From an uncultured Corynebacterium sp. (lineage in GTDB: Bacteria > Actinomycetota > Actinomycetes > Mycobacteriales > Mycobacteriaceae), in NCBI RefSeq assembly GCF_946223165.1, contig NZ_CAMIBP010000001.1, positions 1 through 64,000 on the forward strand: 64,000 bases of DNA, written 5' to 3'. The translations under genes and the position numbers were made by a program. The notes below the pieces were generated by a model. That model did not search any database. It had not been told where the DNA came from and was given only the letters and a program-made list of their open reading frames with translations. Position 1 is the stretch's first letter; each line of letters opens with the position of its first letter. Positions 40,832 to 49,443 of the stretch are shown here, piece by piece.

Positions 40832-42595
40832 TCATGGACTCCAGCGATTCTTCAAGACACGCTTCGAGGGCTTCGACGGTTCGGTAGTGACAACACTCTC
40901 ATTGAGTGCAAAAGAGCTGGTAATGGAGTATTTGATGATTCCTTTGAGTCCATTACTGCATTTGCGAATATGCCAGAGGGCGGAACACTTCTCCTAGGCA
41001 TAGATGAAGTTGCCAATTTCCACATTAGCGGTGTCCACAAGTCGAATGAATTGGAAAGTGCCATTGCAAACAAGGTGAGAAGTGCAATTAAGCCGTCCCC
41101 ACAATTGAACTTCTTCCATATTTCACTGGAGGGGGCCACTGTCCTTGCAGTCGAAGTGCTGCCCCTAGCTCCACGCCACAAACCTGCACGATTCAAAAAT
41201 AGGGCGTATTTACGGCAGTCTGATGGCGACTACGTCATGAATGAGAATGATATTCACATGATTTTGGCCGAAGGGCTCCATGAGCGGCAACGAGAGCATC
41301 ATGATTCTTTTATTGTCGAGGGGACGAGCGTTGCGGAGCTTGATCCGGAACTTAAAGATGTTTACGTGCGCAATGTCCGCAGCAAGAACACTCGGCTTGC
41401 GCAAGTCTCAGATGAGGATCTGCTTTTGCAAACAGCTGGAGTGACGGATCGTGAAGGGCAGCTGAGGCTAGGAGGGCTCTATTCGATGGGGTATCTTCCG
41501 ACAGCTCACTTTCCGTTGCTCTCCGCCACAGCTGCAGTTCGTGTACAGCGAGATGAGTCGGGTGTACGGAATCGCAATCTGGAAGACTTCGAAGGGCCAA
41601 TTCCTCTTTTGCTTGAAAAAACAATGGAGTGGGTGCGGCAAAACACGTCACAAGAACGGGCATACGGGCCAAGTGGACATATGGAAGTACGTACTGAATT
41701 CCCGATGTCGGCCATTCGCGAATTACTTGCCAATGCGTTTGTGCACCGTGATTTGAGCCCTGACACAGTTGACGCAGGTAAAAGGGTTGAGATTCGAATT
41801 CTGCACGATCGGCTCATTATCAAAAGCCCCGGAGGGCTCAAGGGCTTGTCGAAATCACAACTCGAATCACATGTACTGAGCAAGGCGGCGGTGAATCAGC
41901 GCATCTATGAGATTGCGAAGAATCTGGAAACCTCCGGCGGTCAACCCATTATTGAAGGTGAAGGCGGTGGAATCCCAGAAGTATTTTTCTCTATGCGTGC
42001 GGCCGGAAAGCCCGATCCCTTGTTCTTTGACAATGGGGTGGAATTTACGGTCAATCTCCTGCGTGCCAGCAGATACTCCGAAGATGAGGGGGAGTGGTTG
42101 AGCGGAATTAGCGCTTCGCTGACGTGGATCCAAAAGGAAATCTTGGTGGGTCTTCAGCGAGGTGAACAATGGTCTCGCCAGCGTGCCTTCAAAGATTTTC
42201 ACTTGGCCAAACCTCAAGATGTACGCACCGCAATTGAAGGTCTCTTTGCACTGAACGCCATAGACGAGGTGGGAGAACTCTTTAGCTTGGTATCGAAGAA
42301 ACGACCAGTTGGGGAAAGCAAGGTTCAGGAAGAAGGGGTTCGGCGCGGAGTAGATCTTCACGACGTGGCGGGCCTCGGTCTAAATACCGAGGTAATTTAT
42401 CGCGCCGTTGAAAGCGGCCATGGCTCCGTCGCAGAGATCGTTGAGAAAACCGGGTTGTCAGATAGTCAAGTAAGGTACGGATTGGGACAGTTGCTCGGTG
42501 CCAAAGTAGTCGCGATGAATGGTGGAAGGGGTTTTAGAAACACCCGCTACAGCGTGCTCGATTCCTCGCCGTTTCGTGAGACGCTTCTTCATTAA
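40811..42595 (+). CDS. AlbA_2/Schlafen-type ATP-binding regulator or defence protein
   Basis: A 594-residue protein. The N-terminal AlbA_2 (Schlafen) domain reads LIECKRAGNGVFDDSFESITAFANMPEGG and GTLLLGIDEV; a GHKL-type ATP-binding domain follows (AIRELLANAFVHRDLS, VEIRILHDRLIIKSPGGL), then a C-terminal winged-helix (VAEIVEKTGLSDSQVRYGLG). This architecture occurs in putative transcriptional regulators and in phage-defence islands. Base composition is much lower in GC than the flanks, a sign of transfer. The gene is alone between long direct repeats, with phased iterons over its start. Confidence 0.85.
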   Translation: MAWQIGKSWTPAILQDTLRGLRRFGSDNTLIECKRAGNGVFDDSFESITAFANMPEGGTLLLGIDEVANFHISGVHKSNELESAIANKVRSAIKPSPQLNFFHISLEGATVLAVEVLPLAPRHKPARFKNRAYLRQSDGDYVMNENDIHMILAEGLHERQREHHDSFIVEGTSVAELDPELKDVYVRNVRSKNTRLAQVSDEDLLLQTAGVTDREGQLRLGGLYSMGYLPTAHFPLLSATAAVRVQRDESGVRNRNLEDFEGPIPLLLEKTMEWVRQNTSQERAYGPSGHMEVRTEFPMSAIRELLANAFVHRDLSPDTVDAGKRVEIRILHDRLIIKSPGGLKGLSKSQLESHVLSKAAVNQRIYEIAKNLETSGGQPIIEGEGGGIPEVFFSMRAAGKPDPLFFDNGVEFTVNLLRASRYSEDEGEWLSGISASLTWIQKEILVGLQRGEQWSRQRAFKDFHLAKPQDVRTAIEGLFALNAIDEVGELFSLVSKKRPVGESKVQEEGVRRGVDLHDVAGLGLNTEVIYRAVESGHGSVAEIVEKTGLSDSQVRYGLGQLLGAKVVAMNGGRGFRNTRYSVLDSSPFRETLLH

Positions 42596-42620
42596 TGGCA
42601 CGATGTGCATGTACATATTT

Positions 42621-42655
42621 CAAATACGGACTCCAATATGGAAATAGGGAAAACT
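42621..42655 (+). repeat. Right copy of the direct repeat flanking the AlbA module
   Basis: CAAATACGGACTCCAATATG followed by GAAATAGGGAAAACT, matching 40758-40791. It lies 25 bases after the AlbA gene stop. Confidence 0.85.
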
Positions 42656-42698
42656 GAACCCCACCAGCCCACGAGTGAACGGCAGATATCCTTCTTTC

Positions 42699-43430
42699 AT
42701 GAGTGCACAGTCTCCCCTCGTCACCGTCGAGTGGCTCGCCCAGCACCTCGATGACCCGCACCTCGTTATCTTCGACGCCAGCACGGGCGAGTTCCGGCAC
42801 GGCCCCGACGTCATTCCCGGCGCCTGGGACTTTGATATTGATGGCGAGATGTCAGATCTGTCCGCGCCGCTACCGCACACGATGCCCTCCGCAGCCCAGT
42901 TTCAGCACGCCGCTCGCGCGCAAGGTCTCAACGAGGACTCATTGGTCGTGGTGTACGACGCGCAAGGGATCTACTCCAGCCCGCGGGCCTGGTGGATGCT
43001 GAAATCCATGGGTGCGCAGGAGGTGTACATCCTGTCAGGGGGCCTGCCAGCGTGGCGTAGAGCCGGTTATCCGGTAGTCGCCCGCACCGATGCCGCCGGC
43101 GACGTCGTCCCCGGCATCGTCAAGCTCCGCGGCAGTGCCCACCGGGCGGTCCGGGTGGACGAGCATGGCCTGGGTCTTGGACGGATCATTCGGGTTGATT
43201 CCGGCGGCCTCGCCCCGGGGCTGCGCACGGCTCCCCGGACTCCGACGTCTACTTTGTGGGTGGGTGACCTATACAAACTCTCTTTTTCAGGATCCGTGAC
43301 CTGCGGAAACGCGCTGGCCGAAGTGCTATCTGTATAGATCGTCGCTTCGGGTCCTCCAGGATCATCGGCGCGTCGCCCGGGTATGCAGCGAATCTGGCTT
43401 TAGGGCGCAAGCCCAGCGACGCGGGAACGG
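42699..43430 (+). pseudogene. Thiosulfate/mercaptopyruvate sulfurtransferase, decayed
   Basis: The first rhodanese domain is well kept (VTVEWLAQHLDDPHLVIFDA, HGPDVIPGAWDFDID, SLVVVYDAQGIYSSPRAWWM, VYILSGGLPAWRRAGYPV). After about residue 140 the second, catalytic domain is scrambled. Instead of an active-site CGSGVTA loop it reads FSGSVTCGNALAEVLSV and then stops at 43336, and coding character continues in another frame to about 43430. The second domain normally supplies the nucleophilic Cys, so the product should be inactive. Confidence 0.75.
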
Positions 43431-44114
43431 CTAGGCGCGCGCCGCCTTCCGCTTGGTGCGGCCCGCGATGACGAACGTGAGCGTGAGCGCCACCGCCAAC
43501 GCGGCAAACGGCAGCACGTTCGACACGGCAAATGCTGTGCTAAAAGGCAACGTATACGCTGCGATTATGCGTGCCGCCGCCTCGATAAGGAAGACGACGC
43601 CCCAGACGATGGTGATGGTGCGCTGGGATGCGCGGAAGCTTTCGTATTGCCACAGCCCATCCCAGTAGGCCTCGGACTCGGCGGTGCCGTCGGTGGCAAA
43701 GCGCTGGCCAAAGTAGAAGCCCATGGGGCGTGCGGCCAGGAGGCTGCCCAGGAAAACGAGGCCGAAGATGCCGGTGATGGCGCTGTCCTTGACCAAGAGC
43801 ATGCGTTCGTCGCCTCCGCCGACGAGGGCGACGCCCGCGCTGAGCAGGTTGAACAGCAAGATGAGGGCGGAGACTCCCGAGAAATGCTTGGAGCGCACCT
43901 GTTGGATGATGCCGCCGAGCAGAGGCCCGATGCTGGCCGCGAGATAGGCATAGACCTTGTTGCTGGTGGCGTTGTCCACGAGCGTGAAGACGAGGATGGA
44001 TAGACCGATGTCGAAGATGGCGAGGATGAGATAGTTGATTAGGCGGGCGTTGGCTGTACCGGCGGGCTTGGTTCCAGCAGGGGCTCCGGCGGCGGGAACT
44101 GTGACCTGGCTCAT
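43431..44114 (-). CDS. VC0807-like membrane protein
   Basis: A 227-residue polytopic protein with about six membrane segments (LINYLILAIFDIGLSILVFT, YLAASIGPLLGGIIQQV, ALILLFNLLSAGVALVGGGD). The pattern, including the LVKDSAITGIFGLVFLGSLL block, fits the VC0807 family found widely in actinobacteria. Function unknown. I chose MSQVTVPAAG as the start, giving a short Ala/Pro-rich N-terminus. It is divergent from a PaaX-like regulator with an operator-like repeat between them. Confidence 0.75.
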   Translation of the reverse strand: MSQVTVPAAGAPAGTKPAGTANARLINYLILAIFDIGLSILVFTLVDNATSNKVYAYLAASIGPLLGGIIQQVRSKHFSGVSALILLFNLLSAGVALVGGGDERMLLVKDSAITGIFGLVFLGSLLAARPMGFYFGQRFATDGTAESEAYWDGLWQYESFRASQRTITIVWGVVFLIEAAARIIAAYTLPFSTAFAVSNVLPFAALAVALTLTFVIAGRTKRKAARA

Positions 44115-44136
44115 GCTATAGACTGTGCCATACTGC

Positions 44137-44160
44137 ATACGTTTCGTAAACCAAACGAAT
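44137..44160. promoter_or_regulatory. Inverted repeat between divergent genes, candidate PaaX-type operator
   Basis: ATACGTTT (44137-44144) and AAACGAAT (44153-44160) form arms with 7/8 symmetry around an 8-base spacer, midway between the VC0807-like and PaaX-like genes. Confidence 0.5.
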
Positions 44161-44184
44161 CTAACAAGTTGGTAAAGGAGAACA

Positions 44185-44937
44185 GTGGCCCAGGTAGGAC
44201 CCGGAACCTTCGGATTTCTCTGCGGCCTCGCCCAGCGTGAGGAGCTCCCCGGCCCCGTCGTCACGCGTCTCCTTCAGGAGCTTGGACTCACTCCCGCGGG
44301 TGCCCGCACCTACCTCAGCCGCATGGTTTACTCGGGCGACCTCAACTCCCGCCGCGCCGGGCGGCACTCGATCTATTCCATGACCGGCAATTACCTCGCC
44401 GAGTTCCATCGCCTGTCTATCCCGCCCGTCCCTCCCCAGTGGGAAGGCGCCTTTCACCTCGTCCTCTTCGATATCCCCGAGTCCGAGCGCCCCGCCCGCG
44501 ACGCCCTTCAGCGGGCCGCTCACGCCCACGGTTTCCGGCCCCTGCGGCCTGGCGCCTACGTGGGCAATCGCCCGCCCGGGGAGTGGCTCGACGCCCGCGC
44601 CTACGCCGGCCGCTGGTCCGTCGATAACGCCACCGCCCGCCGCGTCATCGCCGCCGCGTGGGACGTCGACTCCAGTGCTGAGCGCATCCGGTCTCTCGCC
44701 GCCTCCCGCGGTCCCGCTCTTGCCGATGCCGCCCTGCCCGACGCCGCTCTCGTCGCCGCCGTGACCAGGCGGCACAGCCAACTCTTCGTGGCCCTGCGCC
44801 ACCTGCCGCCGTTCCCGGTAGAGCTGCTGCCCGACGGTTATCCGGTCGACGAGCTCGACGCCATGCTGGACCACCTTCTGCTCCGCGAACTGCCCGCCGC
44901 AGGCGCTGCGATGGCGCGGCTCGTGGCCGATGTCTAG
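44185..44937 (+). CDS. PaaX-like transcriptional regulator
   Basis: A 250-residue regulator with the PaaX layout: an N-terminal winged helix (LGLTPAGARTYLSRMVYSGD, then RRAGRHSIYSMT), a central domain (EGAFHLVLFDIPESERPARD, FRPLRPGAYVGN) and an all-helical C-terminus (FVALRHLPPFPVELLPDGYP). PaaX proteins respond to aryl-CoA esters, but no phenylacetate genes are visible here, so the effector is open. Translation starts at a GTG after AAAGGAG. It probably controls the divergent membrane gene. Confidence 0.82.
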   Translation: MAQVGPGTFGFLCGLAQREELPGPVVTRLLQELGLTPAGARTYLSRMVYSGDLNSRRAGRHSIYSMTGNYLAEFHRLSIPPVPPQWEGAFHLVLFDIPESERPARDALQRAAHAHGFRPLRPGAYVGNRPPGEWLDARAYAGRWSVDNATARRVIAAAWDVDSSAERIRSLAASRGPALADAALPDAALVAAVTRRHSQLFVALRHLPPFPVELLPDGYPVDELDAMLDHLLLRELPAAGAAMARLVADV

Positions 44938-45059
44938 CGGCCCCACACAACCCGCTACTTTCCGCTACAGTTGCTTCCAGTCTCGTCTCTCTCTCACGTA
45001 TCCAGACATCAGCTGGCCGCGCCTGTTGCGGCCGGTTTCTGACGAAAGGACGCCATTTC

Positions 45060-45944
45060 GTGCATCTGCGCACCGCCGCCAAGGCCCTGTTGCTGGCCGT
45101 TACGACCACTGTTGCTGTGTGCGCAGCGCCGACCCGCGCCGTGGAGCTCGAAACCTCGGTGCCCGCCAGCTTTGGCATCAACGATCCGGACTGCGTTCCG
45201 ACGGGTCAGGTGCGCGAGCCGGTGGTCCTCATCCACGGCACCTCGGATAATGCGTCGAATTGGGAGACGCTCATCCCTCGCCTGCAGGAGCAGGGCATGT
45301 GCGTGTGGGCGTTCGACTACGGCGCGGACGATCTCACGCTGCAGAACGCCGTCCCCGGCATGAAGGCCATTGGGGATCTCGAGGCCTCCGCGCGGGAGGT
45401 CGCCTCCCAGATCGACTACGTGCGCTCGGTGACCGGTGCCGCCAAGGTGGACCTCGTGGGGCATTCGCAGGGAGGGCTGCATGAAAAGACGTTTACACAA
45501 ATGTACGGTTCGCCGGACGACGTCAACCGCGTCGTCGCGCTGGGTGGCAACTTCCACGGCACGACCCTCAATGGCATGGCGCCGACGTTCCACGCCATCG
45601 ACGAGGTGGTGCCCAAGTTCGCGAGCTTCCTGGGGACCACGGCGGGGCTCGAGCAGCTGCAGGGATCCGACTTCTTCGCGCGGCTCAATGCCCTGCCGGA
45701 CACCGCCGCGGGCATTATGTACACCTCGATTTACACTCCCGGCGATATCACCGTGACCCCCAACTCCACCTCGGAGCTTAACGCCGTCCCGGGTGCCGAT
45801 GTCGCCAACGTTGATCTCGGCGCCGTGTGCGGCGAGTCCATCGCGCACTCCCTGCTGCCGCATGACGATGCCGCCTTGGCCGAGGTCATCTGGGGCCTCA
45901 CCCGTGCGCCGGGCGATCAGCCCACGCGGTGCGCGAACGCCTAG
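45060..45944 (+). CDS. Secreted lipase/esterase (alpha/beta hydrolase)
   Basis: A 294-residue exported hydrolase. The signal peptide (LRTAAKALLLAVTTTVAVCA, cleaved near RAVE) precedes a lipase fold: oxyanion segment VVLIHGTSDNASNW, nucleophile VDLVGHSQGG (Ser near residue 138), and a C-terminal His in ESIAHSLLPHDDAA. Four Cys are scattered as in corynebacterial and mycobacterial triacylglycerol lipases. Start GTG follows GAAAGGA. It likely releases fatty acids from host lipids. Confidence 0.88.
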   Translation: MHLRTAAKALLLAVTTTVAVCAAPTRAVELETSVPASFGINDPDCVPTGQVREPVVLIHGTSDNASNWETLIPRLQEQGMCVWAFDYGADDLTLQNAVPGMKAIGDLEASAREVASQIDYVRSVTGAAKVDLVGHSQGGLHEKTFTQMYGSPDDVNRVVALGGNFHGTTLNGMAPTFHAIDEVVPKFASFLGTTAGLEQLQGSDFFARLNALPDTAAGIMYTSIYTPGDITVTPNSTSELNAVPGADVANVDLGAVCGESIAHSLLPHDDAALAEVIWGLTRAPGDQPTRCANA

Positions 45945-46552
45945 CCCACGATCCAGCCGCGCTCGACCGCGATGTGGACCGCGCCCGCCCGCGTATCCGC
46001 GCCGGTCTTGGCCATGATCTGCGAGAGATAATTACGAGTCGTGCCCTCGCTGAGGTGCACGCGTCGGGCGACCTCAACGATGGCGGCGCCATCGGCAGCA
46101 GCCTGCAGCACCTCCGTCTCGCGCGGGGTGAGGGGGGACTCGCCCAGTGTGAGGGAGTCCGCGGCGAGCGTGGGATCGACGACGCGCAGGCCCTGGTGGA
46201 CGCGGCGGACGGCATCGGCAAGCTCTGCCGCCGGGGTGTCCTTGACCACGAAGCCGTGGGCGCCCGACTGGACCGCGCGGCGCAGGAAGCCGGGGCGGCC
46301 GAAGGTGGTGACGATGAGGATCTTGACCTCGGGCAACGCGGCGAGCAGTTCCGCTGTCGCGGCGAGTCCGTCCTGCCCCGGCATGTCGACGTCCATGAGG
46401 ACGACGTCGGGGCGTGCCTCGCGGGCGGCGGGCAGCACCTCGGTACCGTCTCCCACCTCCGCAACAATCTCGATATCGCCTTCGAGCCCCAGGAGCGCGG
46501 AGAGGGCACCGCGGACGAGGGCCTGGTCATCGGCGAGCATGACTGTGATCAT
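45941..46552 (-). CDS. LuxR/NarL-type response regulator
   Basis: A 203-residue regulator: receiver with LADDQALVRGALS, the phospho-Asp in DVVLMDVDMPGQDG, ILIVTTFGR and FVVKDTPA, then a helix-turn-helix (LTPRETEVLQAAADGAAIVE, SEGTTRNYLSQIMAKTGA). It overlaps its kinase gene by four bases and is last in an ATPase-permease-kinase-regulator operon. Such DesR-like regulators usually autoregulate; perfect palindromes before the operon are likely sites. Confidence 0.93.
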   Translation of the reverse strand: MITVMLADDQALVRGALSALLGLEGDIEIVAEVGDGTEVLPAAREARPDVVLMDVDMPGQDGLAATAELLAALPEVKILIVTTFGRPGFLRRAVQSGAHGFVVKDTPAAELADAVRRVHQGLRVVDPTLAADSLTLGESPLTPRETEVLQAAADGAAIVEVARRVHLSEGTTRNYLSQIMAKTGADTRAGAVHIAVERGWIVG

Positions 46553-47655
46553 GGGGTTGTCCTTTCGGCAGTGGCATCAGCGGTGGCGGTGAGTACTGTG
46601 CCGCCACCGGTACGCGGGGCCAGCGTGAGCACGACGCCCTGGGCGTGGCAGCGGTCGCGAAGCCCGCGCAGGCCGTTGCCTTCGCTTGTGCCTTCTCCGG
46701 AGCCGGGGCCAATGCCGTCGTCCGCGACCGTGATGGCCCCTGGCGTGAAGTGCACCCAGGCGCGGGTGGCTTGGGCATGGCGCGCGATGTTGGTGACGCC
46801 CTCGCGCAGCACCCAGGCGAAAATCTCCCGCAGCTCGGGCGGGACCTCGTCGATGCTCGCGGGTAGTTCGGCGCGCACGCCCGCGTCGCGCAGCAGGCTC
46901 GCGGCCTGGGCCAGCTCCGCCGCGAGGCTGATCTCGCGGTAGTTGTTGATGGTGGTGCGCACCTCCGCGAGGGCGGTGCGGGAGATTTGTTCAATCTCAG
47001 CTATCTGCTCCCGCGCGGCCGCGGGGTTGGCCTCGATGAGCTTGCCCGCCAGCTCCGACTTTAAGGTGATTGCGGTGAGCGAGTGGCCGAGGATGTCGTG
47101 GAGATCGCGGGCCATGCGGTTGCGTTCGTTGGTGATCTCTAGCTCATGGGTCCGCTTCTGGAGCAGGCGGTTCTCCTGGTTGCGGACAATGGACAAGCGT
47201 CCGAGGATGCAGCCGATGCCGGAACCCGCCAGTCCCAGGGTTTCTCCGGTCTGGTGCCCGAGAAAGAAGTAGGTCCAGGCGGTGATGAGAGCGACGGCCA
47301 CGACACTGACCCGCCAGTCGAGGGACAGTGCGATGGCGATGCCAACGAAGAAGACGAGCTGGCCGTCGGGCAGATCCAGTGCGACAAGTGCGACGAGTGT
47401 CCCGAGTGCCCCCAGCGCCAGGAGCCCGAGGATGATGGGCAGCGACTGCTGTCTGCCCAGGCGGAGCTGACGTAAGGAGACGAACCACGCGGAGGTGAGG
47501 CTCGCGGACGTCACGAGGACGACTGCGCAACTCAGTATAGGCCGCGGCGCGGCGAGAGCAGTACGCACCATCGGAATGGTGAGGAGCGCCCACAGCACGA
47601 CCCAGACGATACTCCACAGCGTGCGCCGGCGCTCCGCGTAGCTTTCCATGGTCAC
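46549..47655 (-). CDS. Sensor histidine kinase (DesK-like)
   Basis: A 368-residue membrane kinase with about five to six N-terminal membrane helices and no large external domain. The phosphorylation box is NRMARDLHDILGHSLTAITL (His near residue 190), and the ATPase has LREGVTNIARHAQATRAWVH, TVADDGIGPGSGE and GNGLRGLRDR. DesK-type kinases sense membrane or envelope state. It overlaps the response regulator gene and starts three bases after the ABC permease. Confidence 0.93.
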   Translation of the reverse strand: MTMESYAERRRTLWSIVWVVLWALLTIPMVRTALAAPRPILSCAVVLVTSASLTSAWFVSLRQLRLGRQQSLPIILGLLALGALGTLVALVALDLPDGQLVFFVGIAIALSLDWRVSVVAVALITAWTYFFLGHQTGETLGLAGSGIGCILGRLSIVRNQENRLLQKRTHELEITNERNRMARDLHDILGHSLTAITLKSELAGKLIEANPAAAREQIAEIEQISRTALAEVRTTINNYREISLAAELAQAASLLRDAGVRAELPASIDEVPPELREIFAWVLREGVTNIARHAQATRAWVHFTPGAITVADDGIGPGSGEGTSEGNGLRGLRDRCHAQGVVLTLAPRTGGGTVLTATADATAERTTP

Positions 47656-47658
47656 ATC

Positions 47659-48381
47659 CTAAACGCGCTGGGTATCGCGGGCCATGGCCCACGCAGAAAT
47701 CGCGATGAAGGCGGTACCCCAGGCGATGACGTTGACGACCGCGGTCCAGGTGAAGTCGCCGGCGCCGAGGGGCGCTAGGGCGAGCTTGTGGAGTCCGTAG
47801 AGCGGAGTGAAGCTGCCGATAGTATCCATGAGCGTGCCCGGCTCCAGCGGCATAAAGAGACCCCCGAGTAAGGCCAGCAGCGCCATCGCGGTGCCGATAA
47901 CCTGCATGGTGATGTCGGCTGGGAGGAGGTAGCCCAGCGCCAGGCCGAAGGCGAGAAACACGACGGAGCCCGCCCACATGATGAGCGCGGTCTCCGCCCA
48001 CACCGCCGCCGGCATCTGCGCGTGTGCCGCTGGCGCGAACGCGAGGATGAGGACGACGGTGACCAGGCTCATGAGCAGGCCGGCTGCGCACTTGATGAGG
48101 ATGTACGTCCAGGGTCGCAGTGGCGTCAGCCGCAGCTGCCGGCTCCACCCGGACTGGCGCTCGAGGGACACCGTGGCGCCCGTCGTTGTACACGCCATGA
48201 TGGCTCCGTAGAGCGTCAAGCCGATGGCAACGTTGGCCGCGACGTTGCCCACGCCGTAATCCAGCTTCCCGTAGTCCCGGGTGGCGAAGATGAAGAGGAA
48301 GACGATGGGAAGGCCGATGGTGAAAATGAGACCGCGGCGGTTCCTATAAATGCGCTTGATTTCGAGCTTGAGCAGGGTCAT
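47659..48381 (-). CDS. ABC-2 type transporter permease
   Basis: A 240-residue permease with six hydrophobic segments (LIFTIGLPIVFLFIFATRDY near the start, SFTPLYGLHKLALAPLG near the end), the usual ABC-2 single-subunit form. With the ATPase encoded just upstream it forms an exporter, probably for a lipid, peptide or antimicrobial, regulated by the downstream two-component pair. Confidence 0.9.
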   Translation of the reverse strand: MTLLKLEIKRIYRNRRGLIFTIGLPIVFLFIFATRDYGKLDYGVGNVAANVAIGLTLYGAIMACTTTGATVSLERQSGWSRQLRLTPLRPWTYILIKCAAGLLMSLVTVVLILAFAPAAHAQMPAAVWAETALIMWAGSVVFLAFGLALGYLLPADITMQVIGTAMALLALLGGLFMPLEPGTLMDTIGSFTPLYGLHKLALAPLGAGDFTWTAVVNVIAWGTAFIAISAWAMARDTQRV

Positions 48382-48391
48382 GGCGTACTCC

Positions 48392-49294
48392 TTAGTTTTC
48401 TGAGTTCTGCTGGGAGGTCAACGCGACGAAGGCATCGTCGAGCGAGTGCGTGGAGATGGTGAGATTGCGGGCCACGCCTGTGGCGAGCAGGGCCTTGGCG
48501 ACGGCGTCGGTGTCATCGGCAAGCACGGTCAGCGTGCCGTGGTCGAGCGTGACCTCCGTGACTTCAACCCCGGCGAGGGCGGCATCGATGGTGTCGCGAT
48601 CCGCGGTGGCCGTGGCCTGGAGACGCGAACCCTCGAGGCGCGAGCGCAACTCGAGCGGGGTGCCGTCCGCGATGACCCGTCCCCGATCCAGCAGGATGAT
48701 GCGGTCGGCAAAGTTGTCGGCCTCCTCGAGGTAATGCGTCGCGAAGATGATCGTGCGCCCGGCCTCGGCGTCCGCGTGGATGGCCGTCCAGAAATCGCGG
48801 CGGACGGCGACGTCCATGCCGGTCGTGGGCTCGTCGAGAATGAGGAGCCGCGGGTTGCTCACGAGCGACATCGCAAAGCGCAGGCGCTGTTGCTGGCCGC
48901 CGGAGCACTGGGAGACGAAGCGGTCCGCGAACTCCGTGGCGCCCGCGCGATCGAGGGCGGCATCGGCACTGAGCGGATTCGAATACAAGCTGGCCATGAG
49001 CTCTACCGTCTCGCGGACCGTGATGGTGGGCAGCAGCCCGCCGGTCTGCTGCACGGCGGCGATGGCGCCGTGGTCCACGGCAGCCCGCGGGCTCATCCCA
49101 AAGACCTCGATCGAGCCCTTATCGGGCCGGGTGAGGCCGAGAATCATGTCGATAGTGGTGGTCTTGCCAGCGCCGTTGGCGCCGAGGAGGGCAACGACCT
49201 CGCCTTCCGCAATGCTGAGATCGATGCCGTCGACGGCGCGGACGGTGCCAAAGGACTTGTGCAGTCCGCTGAGGGTGAGTGCTGGTGTGTTCAT
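48392..49294 (-). CDS. ABC transporter ATP-binding protein
   Basis: A 300-residue ATPase of the drug-resistance/ABC-2 partner class. Walker A is LLGANGAGKTTTIDM, the signature is VSQCSGGQQQRLRFA, Walker B is LLILDEPTTGMD and the H-loop is IIFATHYLEEAD; the last 80 residues form the usual C-terminal extension. I chose the ATG at 49294 (MNTPALTLSGLHKSFG). First gene of the ABC-kinase-regulator operon, with two perfect palindromes upstream. Confidence 0.93.
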   Translation of the reverse strand: MNTPALTLSGLHKSFGTVRAVDGIDLSIAEGEVVALLGANGAGKTTTIDMILGLTRPDKGSIEVFGMSPRAAVDHGAIAAVQQTGGLLPTITVRETVELMASLYSNPLSADAALDRAGATEFADRFVSQCSGGQQQRLRFAMSLVSNPRLLILDEPTTGMDVAVRRDFWTAIHADAEAGRTIIFATHYLEEADNFADRIILLDRGRVIADGTPLELRSRLEGSRLQATATADRDTIDAALAGVEVTEVTLDHGTLTVLADDTDAVAKALLATGVARNLTISTHSLDDAFVALTSQQNSEN

Positions 49295-49305
49295 GGCTTT
49301 ATTGT

Positions 49306-49367
49306 TGGTCACGCGCGTGACCAGCCCATATGCTATTCATCATGAACCCCTCATGACATTTGTCATG
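49306..49367. promoter_or_regulatory. Two perfect palindromes before the ABC/two-component operon
   Basis: TGGTCACGCGCGTGACCA (49306-49323) and CATGACA-TT-TGTCATG (49352-49367) are exact palindromes. The second has the look of a NarL/DesR-class regulator site and lies about 60-75 bases upstream of the ATPase start, so autoregulation by the operon's response regulator is likely. Confidence 0.65.
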
Positions 49368-49443
49368 CTGCTCGCCCAGCGCATGAGTGTTTCAGGGAGT
49401 AAAATAAAATTATTGTCATTAAGATCACAAGGAAAGGTTCCTC

